Source of the DNA: Amorphophallus konjac
Taxonomy: Eukaryota > Streptophyta > Magnoliopsida > Alismatales > Araceae
DNA length: 64,000 nucleotides
Assembly: GCA_022559845.1 (NCBI GenBank)
Contig: CM040120.1
Location: 167,010,334 to 167,074,333 of the forward strand
Direction of reading: 5' to 3'
The first letter of the stretch is position 1. Every line of letters starts with the position of its first letter. Positions 11,449 to 21,518 of the stretch are shown here, in pieces. The notes beneath the pieces were generated by a model that searched no databases, was not told where the DNA came from, and saw only the letters and a program-made list of their open reading frames with translations. The position numbers were made by a program, and so were the translations under genes.

Positions 11449-12091
11449 TGTGGGCACTCAAAAAAAAAATAAAAAAGAAGAATAAAAAAATAAATAGAAG
11501 GGAAGAAAGGAGAAGAGCCCAAGTATAAAAAAGAGGGGCTAAACTAATGAAGATGGGCCAAATGGGCCAAAAGAGGAGAATGAGCCGAATGAAAGAAGTG
11601 AAGGAGGGATTTTTTTCAAAAAAAAGGGGAATAGGAAGAAATTCATGGGCACTGTTCATGCTACAGTGCCCGTGTCTATGTCCCGCTTCCCGTGTGAACC
11701 ACTGTACACACAATTCCTCTCTCTTCATCTCTCTCCCCTGTGTGAGAAATTAAAGCCCATGGACACCCCTCATGCCAGCCTTGAATGCGCATAGGAGCTA
11801 CCCCCTTGCATGGCCAACTGCGCGTCCGACATCGCTCCATAGCATTGAAGGCTCGAGCAGGCCCCTACACGCATGGACGAGGGAGCAAGTGCGACCTCCC
11901 CTGCTCTGCCATGGCCTTGCGAAGAAAGAAGCAGCAGCAATAGCAGCGGCAACCATCCACGCCTCGACAGCGCGCGTAATAGCATGGCAGCAGCTGCAGC
12001 AGCAGTAGGCTACAGCAGCAGGGAAGAACAAAAAAAAATGGAAGGAAAAAGGAGGAGGGGGATCCCCCTCCGAAACAGGGCCTCCAGCCCC

Positions 12092-12097
12092 TATAAA
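12092..12097 (+). promoter_or_regulatory. TATA box candidate, Tat LTR A
   Basis: CCCTATAAAGGG lies about 640 bp into the LTR. The copy-B LTR has CTATAAG at a similar depth (32849). I infer the RNA polymerase II start of the element just downstream. Confidence 0.55.
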
Positions 12098-13945
12098 GGG
12101 AGCACCTGTGCGAAGCTTAAAAATGCTTGGAGAATCCTTGAAAGAGGTCTTGGAAGACTTGAAGAAAAATCCCCCCCAGAGCTTGGTTCCACCGAGTGCT
12201 GCAAGAAGAAGAAAAAGAAGAGAGTGGAGTGAGAGAGAGGTTGGGAGTGTGAGAGCTCGTGGAAGAGGGTGGGTCTTGTATCCCCTTTTTTCTTTTTCAT
12301 CTCTTTCTCTCTGATTTGTAGGGCTCTGCCTCATCCGGATATGTACACTCATGTTTAGAAATAAGAGAAATGGAAGTTTTGGCTCCGATCTTTTTCTTCC
12401 ATAGCATGCGTGCTTTGGCTTCACCTTTCAATGCACATCATATGTCTTCTCCTTTCCCTCTCTACTAGTCTTCGTAGTAGTAGGTGGTTTTCCCCTTCCT
12501 CTAACCCGGTGGCCACCGGCCCAGGGCTCATTCACACCGGCGATTGTGGCTCCGAGGTTGCCAACCATCGGAGATTGGTAAAATTCTTCACTCTTTTGAA
12601 CCATACCCATTCCTTTTCTCCATGCATGCCCCACCTCGGGATCTATCTTCAAACCAATCGATTTCAATGCGGATTTTTGGCTTCCGGGATTTGAATTTAC
12701 TCTCGGGTCTCCGGGGACTCACTTCTTCATAACGTGATCTCCGGATGATCCACCAAGAAGAGCGAATATTGACGACCATGTATCATGGCAATAGCTTAAG
12801 CCCACATCTCGGCGACGAGGTCGTGGCACCCGTGTGTTGTCGGGATCCTTTGTAGGCTAGCCCTCGGGATCTCTACGGCAAAATCGGGATTCGGGTGTTG
12901 CAGCTTCCATGCGCACCCCGCGATGTTGTCGCTTTGCACGCATCCTTTTGTTTCGAGGTCGTCTCCGAGCTTCTCCATTTGGAGTGCACCATATTTACAC
13001 CCCCTGACGCTCCCAGTCTAGGGGAGGTGCTACCGAATTTTCGCCAGGCAAGATGAAGACTCAAAGAATATATATATATCTAATGAGCAGGTTGACTGAA
13101 ACAAAGAACTAAAAAAAATGGCAATGGCCAGCCCTGATTCTGAAAGGTACTAGAAACTGAATAAGCAAACGAACAGAAAATGAAGGTTGAGCATAGGAGC
13201 ATCTTGATTCAAGAACTGAGCAAAGCAAAGATAATGAGCAAACTCAATTTCTGAATTTCTAAAATCAAGGTGAACAGACATAATAAAAGATGAGCCATAA
13301 AATTTTTTTCTAATTCTTAGTCTGACAATTGAAATTCTCTCATCAATGCATTGGCATCCTTGCATACATGCATAAATTGTGCATAATCATGCATAGGTGA
13401 GGAGGAAGAAACCAAAAATCGTGGTTCTAGCATTAAACCTAATTCGTGTCTAACTACTAATTTCAATTGCATAGTGTTCCTTTATTGCATGAAAAACTCA
13501 TGATAGATTCGGGGCACTTCAGAATCGAAATCCTAATGCAGCATATGGCATGCACATCCATGATTAAATCAAAACCCATTCATTTGCTCACTGGCAGGGC
13601 AGTGCGTCGATGCATTCCCCGCTCAGGCCGCCCAGTGCAACTGCCCATCTATCGTTCTACATGTTCATCCACATTTATGTAGACCCTTTGAACAAGAATT
13701 AAACTCCCTACACTCATTCCTTTCTGGAACCTATATAGCTTTCATGGCCATCATGACTGAATTTCAGGTGCATACAGAACCTCATATGATTTTTCATCAA
13801 TGTTTCATATACATGTATTGCATGAATAAGTCAAGGATTTTTTTATGCATTCCACACAAAAAATCATGCCGCATGAACACAGTTAAAGAGAATGCATCAG
13901 ATTTTGCATGAAGCAGAACCCCCTGAACTGTTGGGTGCAAAGCAA

Positions 13946-14367
13946 GTCGACCTGCTTCTTACCCCAGGTCGACCTGACCTTTGCAAGACACCCTATTGGC
14001 CTGTTGAACGCCCACTGGCAGAACGGGTCCTTTTCCCATTTCTACCCTGCTACATCTTCATATGCCTCATACATGCACACCCATGTATAGATCAAAAAGA
14101 AAGGAGAGAAAACTTCATGGACTCACCCATAAAAAAAAAAAAGAGAAGAAAGCCAACTATAACAGTAATAAACGCCACGATCTATTTTGCTAAATGAACC
14201 AAAAACCTGCCTAAAAGCCAAAAAAAGGGGGGGTTGTGGAGTCGACTCCATTTGCCCTGGAGTCGACTCCCCCAGCAGGCCCTTGCCCTTTTTTTTGCAC
14301 TAAAACTCAACAACAACAAAAAAAATTATATAGTGGTGGAGTCGACTCCACTTGCCCTAGAGTCGAC
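13946..14367. repeat. GTCGAC palindrome doublets in Tat LTR A
   Basis: Three pairs of GTCGAC occur at 13946/13968, 14241/14262 and 14341/14362, spaced 22, 21 and 21 bp. The flanking arms match within a pair (AGTCGACCTG with GGTCGACCTG; GGAGTCGACTCC twice) but differ between pairs. Confidence 0.85.
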
Positions 14368-14404
14368 TCCACCCACCTTTGTCAACTGTATGTCACTACT
14401 ATTG

Positions 14405-14690
14405 TGCATTTGTCACCCATACAAAGCTATTTGTCACCCATAAGAAGTCATTTGTCACCCTAACCTATTTGTCACCAATGAGAAGCATTTGTCATCGATA
14501 AGAAGCCATTTGTCACCTCAACCTATTTGTCACCCATGAGAAGTTATTTGTCACCCATGAGAAGCCATTTATCACCTATACAAACCTATTTGTCAACCAT
14601 GAGGAGCCATTTGTCACTCATAAACTCATTTGTCACCCATAAAACCTATTTGTCCCCCCTTCTCAACCATTTGTCACCCTTAACAATAAA
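14405..14690. repeat. GTCACC array with about 21-bp period
   Basis: Fourteen TTTGTCACC-like units begin at 14412, 14433, 14454, 14471, 14491, 14512, 14529, 14550, 14571, 14592, 14613, 14632, 14652 and 14673. Spacings are mostly 20-21 bp, with two of 17 and one of 19. Filler reads CATAAGAAGCCA or similar. The same motif and period occur at 18915-19130 in a copia LTR. Confidence 0.85.
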
Positions 14691-14719
14691 GTGACTAAAA
14701 AAAGGGAAAATGAAGAAAA

Positions 14720-15060
14720 ATCATAAGAAAATGATAATTAATAAATATAATAAGAATAGAATGATTCTGAAAGTGACAAAAGATCATAACAATGATAATC
14801 AATAAATACAATAATAATAAAAATAATTATAGAAAATGACAAAAAATCATAATAAAAATGATAATTAAAAAAATACAACAATAATAAAATAATTGTAAAA
14901 AATTTGTAAAAAACCATAAAAATGATAATTAATAAATAGAATATTAATAAAATAAATTTGAAAAAATGGCCAAAAACCATAACAATGATAATTAATAAAT
15001 ACAATAATAAAAAATTATAAATTTAGAAGAAAAATGCCATAAATGATAAGGAACTCATAA
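14720..15060. repeat. AT-rich tandem repeat, about 65-80 bp unit
   Basis: Four to five degenerate units share ATGATAATTAATAAATA followed by AATAATAAAA and AATGACAAAAAATCATAA words. There is no coding content. Confidence 0.7.
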
Positions 15061-16027
15061 GAATACCCCCATTAAAAGAATTAAACGGCATTCTACCCAG
15101 ATTTAAATGGCGCAAACCAAAACAAAAAAAAGAAAAAGAAAACTAAACAAGAGTTACGAAAGCCCAAAAAAAAGAAAAAAATGGCCATGCATTTAAGTAG
15201 ATAAAAAAATCGAACAAACCAAACAAAAAATTGCAAAAATGAGAATAATAATAAATAAATAAAAGAAAACACATCCATGCATCTCAAAAAATGATAATAA
15301 CAAAAAACAAAACCCTAAATAAATAGATCAAATAACCAAACAACAAAAACATGATAATGGTTGCTTCGGACTCCGCTTCCCCGAACCCTGTGAAAGGAAT
15401 ATCAATGGCGCCCAAACATGTTGGATTCGGACCTTGGGAACCATTCTAATATGGCCATGATCCGGCATTGCCTTGAGCAATAGTTCATCAAACTAGACTT
15501 GTTCCGTTTGAGATTTAATCCCACATTCTTATTAAATTTGTCGTACACGCAGTAGACATTTATGCGGTTTTATCGCTGTCTTCATTACGCTTTCAATACG
15601 GACTCCCGTCCGAACAAAAAAAATGGTCAATAAGCGACCAACATGAAGTAAACATTCACCCCAATATGGGGGCGTTTTAATGCAGTTCGTGAATTTCTTG
15701 ATCTCATTTTATTAATGTCAATTTCAGGCCGTAGGGCCCCTTTTTCTGGCGATCAATCAAGGGTTTTCTCCTCTCCTAGGGGATGTAATCAACGTTGTGG
15801 CCTTTATGGCACGACGGGTTTCTGTCCCGACATGATATCCACTATCGTCTGATCAGTCAGACGGTGGGCATCGTGACTTCTTCGAAGCCCGAATAAATGG
15901 TCACATATGTGACTGTCACGCCCTCACACAAATAAACTGAATAAACGAATGAACAAACAAACAAATAAATTAAATAAATAAAGTGTTCCAAAAGTGTGTC
16001 CACAATCTTCTGATGGGAATTAATGCA

Positions 16028-16960
16028 GATGCCAGAGATAGAGGCCACTCGCATCCTCCAGGATCGGATCACGATTCTGGATAGGGCAAACGTGGATTTG
16101 AGGCACCAAATCCACAAGCTATTGAGTCAAGGTGAATAGATGAGATGATTTGTTTTAGACTTGACTAACCATCTACCCTCTTTGCAGCGAGGAGAGCTTG
16201 ATTTTGTCCGCATGAGCGCCAGTGTGGCCGCGGAGGCCGGGCCTTCATCCCAGGCAGTGGGGACAGAGGACCTGGAGACTCGCCTAGGGGTGGCGCTCAA
16301 GAGGGCCGAGGCTAGGGAGGCAGAGCTTGCGGAGACAGTATGACTTGTGCACCCCTATTCTGACACAAAAAATTTCTTTATCTTCTTTAATATGTGTGTG
16401 TGCTTACGTCTTATTTTTGCAGCGGACCGAGTTGGAGGCTAGCCTAGCTTCACGATGAGAGTTGGAGACACAGCTGGGCGAGGCCACTTCCCGCATCAAG
16501 GACCTAACTTGCCATCTAGCCGAGGTTGAGACCAATGTGCTACTATGAGGTCGCCTTGCCGAGGTGAAGGAGAGAAAGGCCGAGGCATGTGCTCGGGAGA
16601 TGGATGCGATGATCCAAAAGTGACGAGCTCTCGAGCAGCTGGAGGCCTTGTGATGGTATATTGAGGAAGTACCAAGGTAGGGCTAGCATAGGCGAGGCTG
16701 CGGGAGGACGTGTTGCCCCTTCAAAGTCGATGCAGATTGGCGAGTCTTTAGCCTTCTCTTTGAGGGTGCTACTAGGGCTCAGGCTATCTCCTCTTGAGGC
16801 GCAATGACCAGTTTAGCAAGCGGCCTCAGGGTCCTCTCGGCCTCCTAGGTCAGGGGTGAGACGCGACCGAGACGATGATGAGGTGAGCAGTAGAGCTAGC
16901 TGACCTCGTCCAGATGAGGAGCGAGAAGGTGGAGGAGGGAGAGAGGACTAGCCTAAACTT
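16028..16960 (+). pseudogene. Coiled-coil protein fragment with intron-like gaps, decayed
   Basis: I do not recognise the gene with certainty. Three exon-like blocks are visible: 16028-16130 (EIEATRILQDRITILDRANV), then 16187-16338 after a TTTGCAG acceptor (EDLETRLGVALKRAEAREAE), then from about 16424 after TTTTTGCAG (TELEASLASR and onward). The last two are separated by a stretch with a GTATGACTT donor-like start. The heptad-rich, acidic and basic text resembles the coiled-coil tail of proteins encoded by plant gypsy-type elements, but this is a weak match. At least three in-frame TGA codons interrupt the last block (near 16456, 16546, 16621). No start codon can be trusted. Confidence 0.5.
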
Positions 16961-17770
16961 GTACACTGGGGTTATGCCCTAGGAGATGTTTTTGTAAACA
17001 ATGGAATGAAATGGGAATTTTTTTGAAATGAATGAATGGTCTTTAGGGTACTTGTTTGCTTGCGATGACATCGTCTTGGTTCCCTTTTTACCTGTTTCAA
17101 CCACAGTAAAAGGGAAAATGTTAGTGTAGTTTTGATTTTAGCCCCTTGCTTGAAAAGTTTTGTACACTTCTTGATGCAAGGTCAAGGGGCTATATCATAT
17201 TAACCAGATTCATGAAAAAAAGCAAACATGAATGCCAAATACACATGCATGCAAGCGAGATGCAAGTAGGAAATAAAACATCATCATGCAATGCACAAAC
17301 GGATGCAACGCTCTTTGTTTTGTTTTGTCATTTTTTCTTTTCTTATTTTTCTTGGTTTTTTCTTGTGTGTGCTCCGGTGGTGTTTTAGTTTTAAGATTTT
17401 TTGTTTTTTTCAAAGTTTTATTTGTTTTTTTATTTTTCATCTTTTTAGGTCTTTTTTGTATTTTTGTTTTTAATTTTCTTTTGTTGTTTTTGTTGTTTCT
17501 TTTTTTTTCATTTACTTTTTTTCTTTTGTTTGACTTTAGACTCACTTTTTGCTGCCAACGCCTGGCGACCATCAATATGGCACCCTACCTAAATGACGAT
17601 CAGGATCCCCTAATAACCTCCCTGGTATCCTAAGCACATATCTATGTTGATTTGGGCCTCTACACTCCTCGAATTATTATCCCATCGGTTAAGACTTACC
17701 CTGATAACAATACCATCATGCCACGCTTAGGCTCCCAATTGTTTCTCACCGCGGGGATACACCCAAAAAA
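16961..17770. other. No gene seen; T-rich tract
   Basis: After the coiled-coil remnant there is ordinary intergenic sequence. Positions 17310-17530 are an almost pure T-rich tract (TTTTTGTTTTT, TTTCTTTTT words), and the ORFs read from it on both strands are low-complexity artefacts. Confidence 0.7.
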
Positions 17771-18024
17771 CATCAGTTGACCTTTCCATAGGATCGGTCG
17801 ACCATCCATTGGTTTTTGGGACAAAATGGCCTTATTAGACTAGGGGTCGGTTGACCTTTCCATAGTATTAGTCGACCTTGCACCCTGATCGGTCAACCGG
17901 TTCAAAGGGAATCGGTCGACTGATTTTCCCAGTGCAGAAACAATACAAGAATTGGTAGATAGCCCAACGGCTTTGGTCAACTGACCAACAGCTTTGGTTG
18001 ACTGAACCAGTGTGTTGGCCGACC
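17771..18024. repeat. GTYRAC doublet array
   Basis: GTTGAC, GTCGAC and GTCAAC occur in pairs: 17776/17797 (21 bp), 17850/17871 (21 bp), 17892/17915 (23 bp) and 17976/17997 (21 bp). Each six-mer sits in a small palindrome such as GGTCGACC or GGTTGACC. The array lies just left of the SIRE-like LTR and may belong to an older element. Confidence 0.8.
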
Positions 18025-18700
18025 TGATAGGTGCAATATGGGATCTAGAGGGGGGGTGAATAGATCCCTCTATAAAAATTATGCTCAATTAACAAATCAC
18101 ACCCAATCCAAATTATGATGAAAGCTAGCACTACGGACTAAGCAAACTACTAATTATCAAATTTAGGCATAAGACCAAAAGAAAACATCTCACAGTGATA
18201 CTCGAGCTACAGTGTGATACAAGTTAAGACTTGCTGCTCACAAGCCCAGAGGTTGTGATCCTCTCTTCCTCCGAGGCCTCAGAGGGAACAATCCGCTGCT
18301 ACACAGCTTCCCCGACCACACAACAGGGTATCGGAAATACAATGTCGAACGGAAAAAGAACAAAATGAAATCACAACGGAAAGCAAGGAAAAATATAGCT
18401 CCAAAGGAGCAGGATGGCTTGTATTTGATCCAGAGGCCAATGGACGAACATGTCTTCAATGTAGACACTGGCTGCACTCATACTCACGAGCTGGACTGCA
18501 ACTTCTGAACTAGGCTCTCTCTCGAGCTCTCTCTCTTTCTCTTCTTCTCACAATCTTATCTCTCAGATGTTCTCTCTAATTCTTCCTCTCAATTTCTTCT
18601 TCGAACTTCATAGCTCTCTTTTTCTGTAGCTCTCCCGCCTTCTATTGCAGCTCTTTTTTTTTCTTCTCTCTTGCAGCATCTTTCTTCTTACGAAGAAGAC

Positions 18701-18712
18701 ATGTATATATAG
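18701..18712 (-). promoter_or_regulatory. TATA box candidate of SIRE-like copy 2
   Basis: On the - strand CTATATATACAT lies about 680 bp before the end of the LTR. The position parallels the TATAAAAGAGG of the related LTRs (40551, 51407). Confidence 0.5.
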
Positions 18713-18914
18713 AGCAGAGATAACCAATTTATGAAATCTTCTCTAAAAATAATTCCCATCATTAATTCATCTATCCTGGCAGAACAATCTTCTTTAGAGG
18801 CTTTGATAGAGTGTGTCAGGTGACATGTCTGATCTTGGATCTCGTGCCAATGATTGGCCTTCGAGCATATGTGTAAAGCTTCCGTGGCAGACATAAGGCT
18901 TCAACCTTCCTAGC

Positions 18915-19400
18915 TATTTTTCACCCTTACTAAGTTATTTTTCACCCTTATCCCCCATTTGTCACCTTTAAGTATCTATTTGTCACCCTTAGCCTCAATA
19001 CCCGTTGCCTTTGCTCCTTTTCTGTCTTGCGGGCCCATTAGTCATGGCTGGCATCTATTTGTCACCGTTAGCAGACATTTTTCAGCCTTACTTACCTATT
19101 TGTCACCGTTATTGCCCATTTATCTGCCTTGCTCAACACTTATCTTCTTTGTGAGCCATTCTTCACCGGTGTCACCCGTTTGTCATCTCCGTGAGCTATT
19201 TGTCACCCTTGTCCATCATTTGTTCTTGTAGGCTATTTTTCACCATTAAAGGATATTCTTCACTACTGCTGAACATATGTTACCGTTGTTAGCCATTTGA
19301 CACCGCTGCGAGCCATTTGTCGCCGTTGTGCTTCATTTCTCTCTCTTGTGCTCAGTTTGACTTTCTTGTGATATGTTCTTCAACATTGTGACCAATTTAT
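18915..19400. repeat. TTTGTCACC array in the SIRE-like LTR, about 21-bp period
   Basis: TCACC cores at 18921, 18942, 18962 and 18983, and again with variants at 19062, 19082, 19103 and 19123, are spaced 20-21 bp. Degenerate units continue to about 19400. After the CACTA insertion similar units continue at 27320-27410. Confidence 0.8.
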
Positions 19401-19476
19401 CATCTATAATCTTTATTTGACACTTGATTTCTTCATTAGTGAGCTTGTTTGATGTTGGCCATTGGACTGCATCGAC

Positions 19477-19496
19477 CACTACAAGAAAATTGGCCT
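19477..19496 (+). repeat. CACTA left terminal inverted repeat
   Basis: CACTACAAGAAAATTGGCCT, identical to the reverse complement of 27241-27260. It is preceded by the target duplication GAC. Confidence 0.95.
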
Positions 19497-20080
19497 ATAG
19501 CCATGAATTTTACCTATGCTTTCGAAAAACATAAGTATAGGCGACATATTCCGACGTTTTTAAATAAGCGTTGACAAATTTCCTACGTTTTATTTTAACA
19601 TAGCTATATGGCCATGTTATTCCGACGCTATATATTATATTCTGACATTTTTTTTGTAAATGTGAGAATAGATCTTAGATATTGTTTCATTTTTAACAAA
19701 ACGTAACAATAAGTTGATTTAAATAAAAAAAATAAAAAATTTAAAAACGTAGTAATTGAGATGACCCGGGCGGCGGCAAAACGGCTGCCCGATACTTTTC
19801 ATTTTTTTACATTTTAACAACCGATTTCCCTCCCCTCCCCCCCATCAAACCCATCCCCTTCCTACTTCTCTTCCTCCCCCATCCCTTTCCCTCTCTTCTC
19901 CCTCGATCTTGAGCACATTGTGATTGAGCACGGTGGGCGAAATGGAGAGCTGCCTCTGGTACGCCTCACTGGATGGCTTCGGTGGCGGCAAAATTGCCGC
20001 CCGATGTTTTCCATTTATTTCCCTTTTAGCACTCGATTTCCCATCCAAATCCAACTCATCCTCTCCCTCTTTCTCTTCCT
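19497..20080. other. CACTA 5' subterminal region, no gene
   Basis: AT-rich subterminal sequence with words such as CCTACG, CCGACG and ACATAAGTATAGGCG runs to about 19660. Unremarkable sequence with C-rich stretches follows. A near-repeat GGCGGCAAAA occurs at 19772 and 19984. Confidence 0.6.
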
Positions 20081-20084
20081 CCCC

Positions 20085-20340
20085 TCACCTCTTCGCCTCT
20101 CTGCCTTCCATGGCATTGCTCACGATCTCTGCCTTCCTCTCCTCGAACTCGCAGACGGCGTCAGAGATCAAGCTGTTAAGGGTGCAAGAGTTGGAGTGGG
20201 GGTGCATGGCGATCCAGTCACCGAGGGCGTCGATGGGGTCACGGTCGAAGGTGGCGTCGGAAGGGGTGCCCATGAGGAGGAGAAGGGAGAGAAGGAAGAG
20301 CGACGCCACCGGCAAGAATGTAATCACCCGCGATGTGGGG
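20085..20340 (-). other. Possible further captured fragment: hydrophobic leader plus short domain
   Basis: On the - strand a reading contains a very hydrophobic stretch (VITFLPVASLFLLSLLLLM) followed by DATFDRDPIDALGDWIAMHP and CEFEERKAEIVSNAMEG. The GC content and leader-like pattern suggest a captured first exon of a secreted or membrane protein. I do not recognise the family, and the opposite strand is also open. Confidence 0.35.
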
Positions 20341-20579
20341 AAGGCATGCCTTCCCGGAGGGGTGGGGTCGGGGGTGGGGTTTGGGAGGGGAGGTGGAATA
20401 AGGAAAGTGGGGTTTTCTTTAATATAGGAGGTCTTGATGATGGCGAGGAGAGAGCTAACAAAATGGTCTGGCTTCTTCTTGCGACCATCCTTGCCATCGA
20501 CATCTACAACGACAACATCCACGACCTACGGAAGACGGAGGGCTCCCACCACTGGTCTGGCCACATCCAGTTCCATCTT

Positions 20580-21090
20580 TGAGCTCTTGCATGCCTCCTC
20601 CGCCCTTAACTCCTCCTCCGCCAATGACGAGTAGGGGTTCCTCTACCTCTCTAGCATCCACGCCATGGTCTCTATCGTGACCTCTGGGGACCCTGTGGCC
20701 ATGGAGGAGGCCACCATCGACAACGAAGCCGCGGCTGCCTTGAGCTCCCCCCACGCCCAATCGGCACTAGGGTTCCTCTATGGCGCCATGGATCACATGG
20801 CCCCAAAGTCAGCCCAAGGCCTTCCTTTACCACCAATTCACCATGGAGGGTGGCAACATATAGTCCTAGATGTCCATAGCATACACCTATCTCAGCCAAC
20901 ATGTAAGGGCATGGCTCGAGACGGATTGCATTCTTCTGCATCTCCATGTGATTTCTGCTTTTTTTTTATCCTTCCTGATCTTTGATCCGCCTTGCAGATG
21001 TATTACAAGGTGGTGAAGCTTTACAAGGAATTGGCAGAGGCCGTCGTGGCGAGCTTCTTGATATCAAAGACTTCGTCGGAATCCTTGAAC
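20580..21090 (+). pseudogene. HRD3A: Captured HRD3/SEL1L-like ER-degradation gene fragment (two exons)
   Basis: The source gene would encode the luminal Sel1-repeat partner of the HRD1 ubiquitin ligase in ER-associated degradation. Exon one shows AMVSIVTSGDPVAMEEA (20664-20714), SSPHAQSALGFLYG (20744-20785) and, after a frameshift, KAFLYHQFTMEGGNI (about 20818) and MSIAYTYLSQ. A canonical intron follows (GTAAGG near 20904 to TTGCAG at 20997). Exon two reads MYYKVVKLYKELAEAVVAS then FLISK (20998-21072). The HAQSALGFLYG phrase is characteristic of Sel1-type repeats. In-frame stops (20632, two near 20861) and the missing remainder show a dead fragment. Identification is from recognition of the repeat text. 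Confidence 0.75.
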
Positions 21091-21139
21091 ACACTAATGT
21101 TGTAATATGCAAAGTCCCTCCTGAGAACTTTTGTAGCAC

Positions 21140-21518
21140 AGTTCCAAACTAGGATTCACGAAGGTGTAAATCCTATATTGGTTGTGTCCCTTGCTATTTG
21201 CAAGGTAAGAGCTTGTGCAAATAATATCCACTTTTACCAGGTCTACATCTGTATCTCACCTGGATTTATCTGGTTTATTTACTGGCGCTCATTTACCTCC
21301 CTTGGTGCCTCTTCGTTCAGAGAAGCCATGTACATGGGTGCTGAGGTTTACCATCATTTGAAGGTACTCTTTTGGTAAAATATTTATAAAATTTTCTTTT
21401 TTGTTAGGAATTAAAAAGTCTGATTATCTACATTCTGTTTCAGACTGTGATCAAGAAAAAGTATGGGGAAGATGCTACCAACGTAAGAGATGAGGGTGGC
21501 TTTGCTCCTAACATCCAG
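21140..21518 (+). pseudogene. ENO: Captured enolase gene fragment (three exon pieces)
   Basis: Enolase interconverts 2-phosphoglycerate and phosphoenolpyruvate in glycolysis. Three pieces follow its order. The first, about 21150-21204, reads NPILVVSLAICK and then a GTAAGAGC donor. The second, about 21300-21363, reads GASSFREAMYMGAEVYHHLK and then GTACTC. The third is an exon at 21444-21518, bounded by TTTCAG and GT, reading [19 protein letters not shown] then [14 protein letters not shown] is the conserved enolase loop; the residue before it is Arg where enolases usually have Gly. Both ends of the gene, including the remaining active-site residues, are absent. It directly follows the HRD3-like piece with almost no spacer, so the source genes were joined inside the transposon. 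Confidence 0.88.

Larger units (their letters stand above)
1..16004 (+). mobile_element. Tat-lineage Ty3/gypsy retrotransposon, copy A (left end outside window, pol-less)
   Basis: In order this element holds a pre-gag ORF remnant, two tandem gag-like regions, repeat arrays, a polypurine stretch next to 11449 and one long LTR (11449-16004). The Tat assignment rests on the gag knuckle with C-x2-H-x4-H-x4-C spacing and on the primer-binding site of the homologous copy B (37543). No protease, reverse transcriptase, RNase H or integrase reading is found between gag (ending near 3958) and the LTR, so the copy appears non-autonomous. It is interrupted by a Cassandra TRIM (6274-10814). The 5' LTR lies left of the window, so the target duplication cannot be tested; the bases after the LTR are ATCTT. 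Confidence 0.8.
11449..16004 (+). repeat. 3' LTR of Tat copy A (4556 bp)
   Basis: The LTR starts TGTGGGCACTC after a G-rich tract and ends GTCCACA, the same terminal phrase as the copy-B LTR, which ends at 37539 immediately before a primer-binding site. Collinear similarity to 32.4-37.5 kb is seen at GGTTGCCAACCA (12555 versus 33568), GCATAATCATGCATAGG (13381 versus 34487) and the paired AGGTCGACCTG motifs (13946 versus 35495). The ORFs inside match no known family. It carries GTCGAC doublets, a GTCACC array and an AT-rich repeat block, annotated separately. Confidence 0.82.

Noticed and set aside
11798..12424. 208-aa ORF on the - strand
   Set aside because: It lies inside a Tat LTR, has low-complexity Leu/Ser-rich text, no family match, and an opposite strand that is also open.
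14720..15060. Scaffold-attachment region or replication origin
   Set aside because: AT-richness alone does not support it. The block is a tandem repeat within an LTR.
17210..17633. Lys-rich or Phe-rich ORFs of about 115-121 aa
   Set aside because: They are translations of a T-rich low-complexity tract on the two strands.
19920..20582. 220-aa and 167-aa ORFs on the + strand
   Set aside because: They overlap in different frames in GC-rich sequence. The recognisable HRD3-like text starts later and uses other frames.
21140..21518. A functional enolase gene
   Set aside because: Only three internal exon pieces exist, the N- and C-terminal parts are absent, and the whole lies within CACTA termini.
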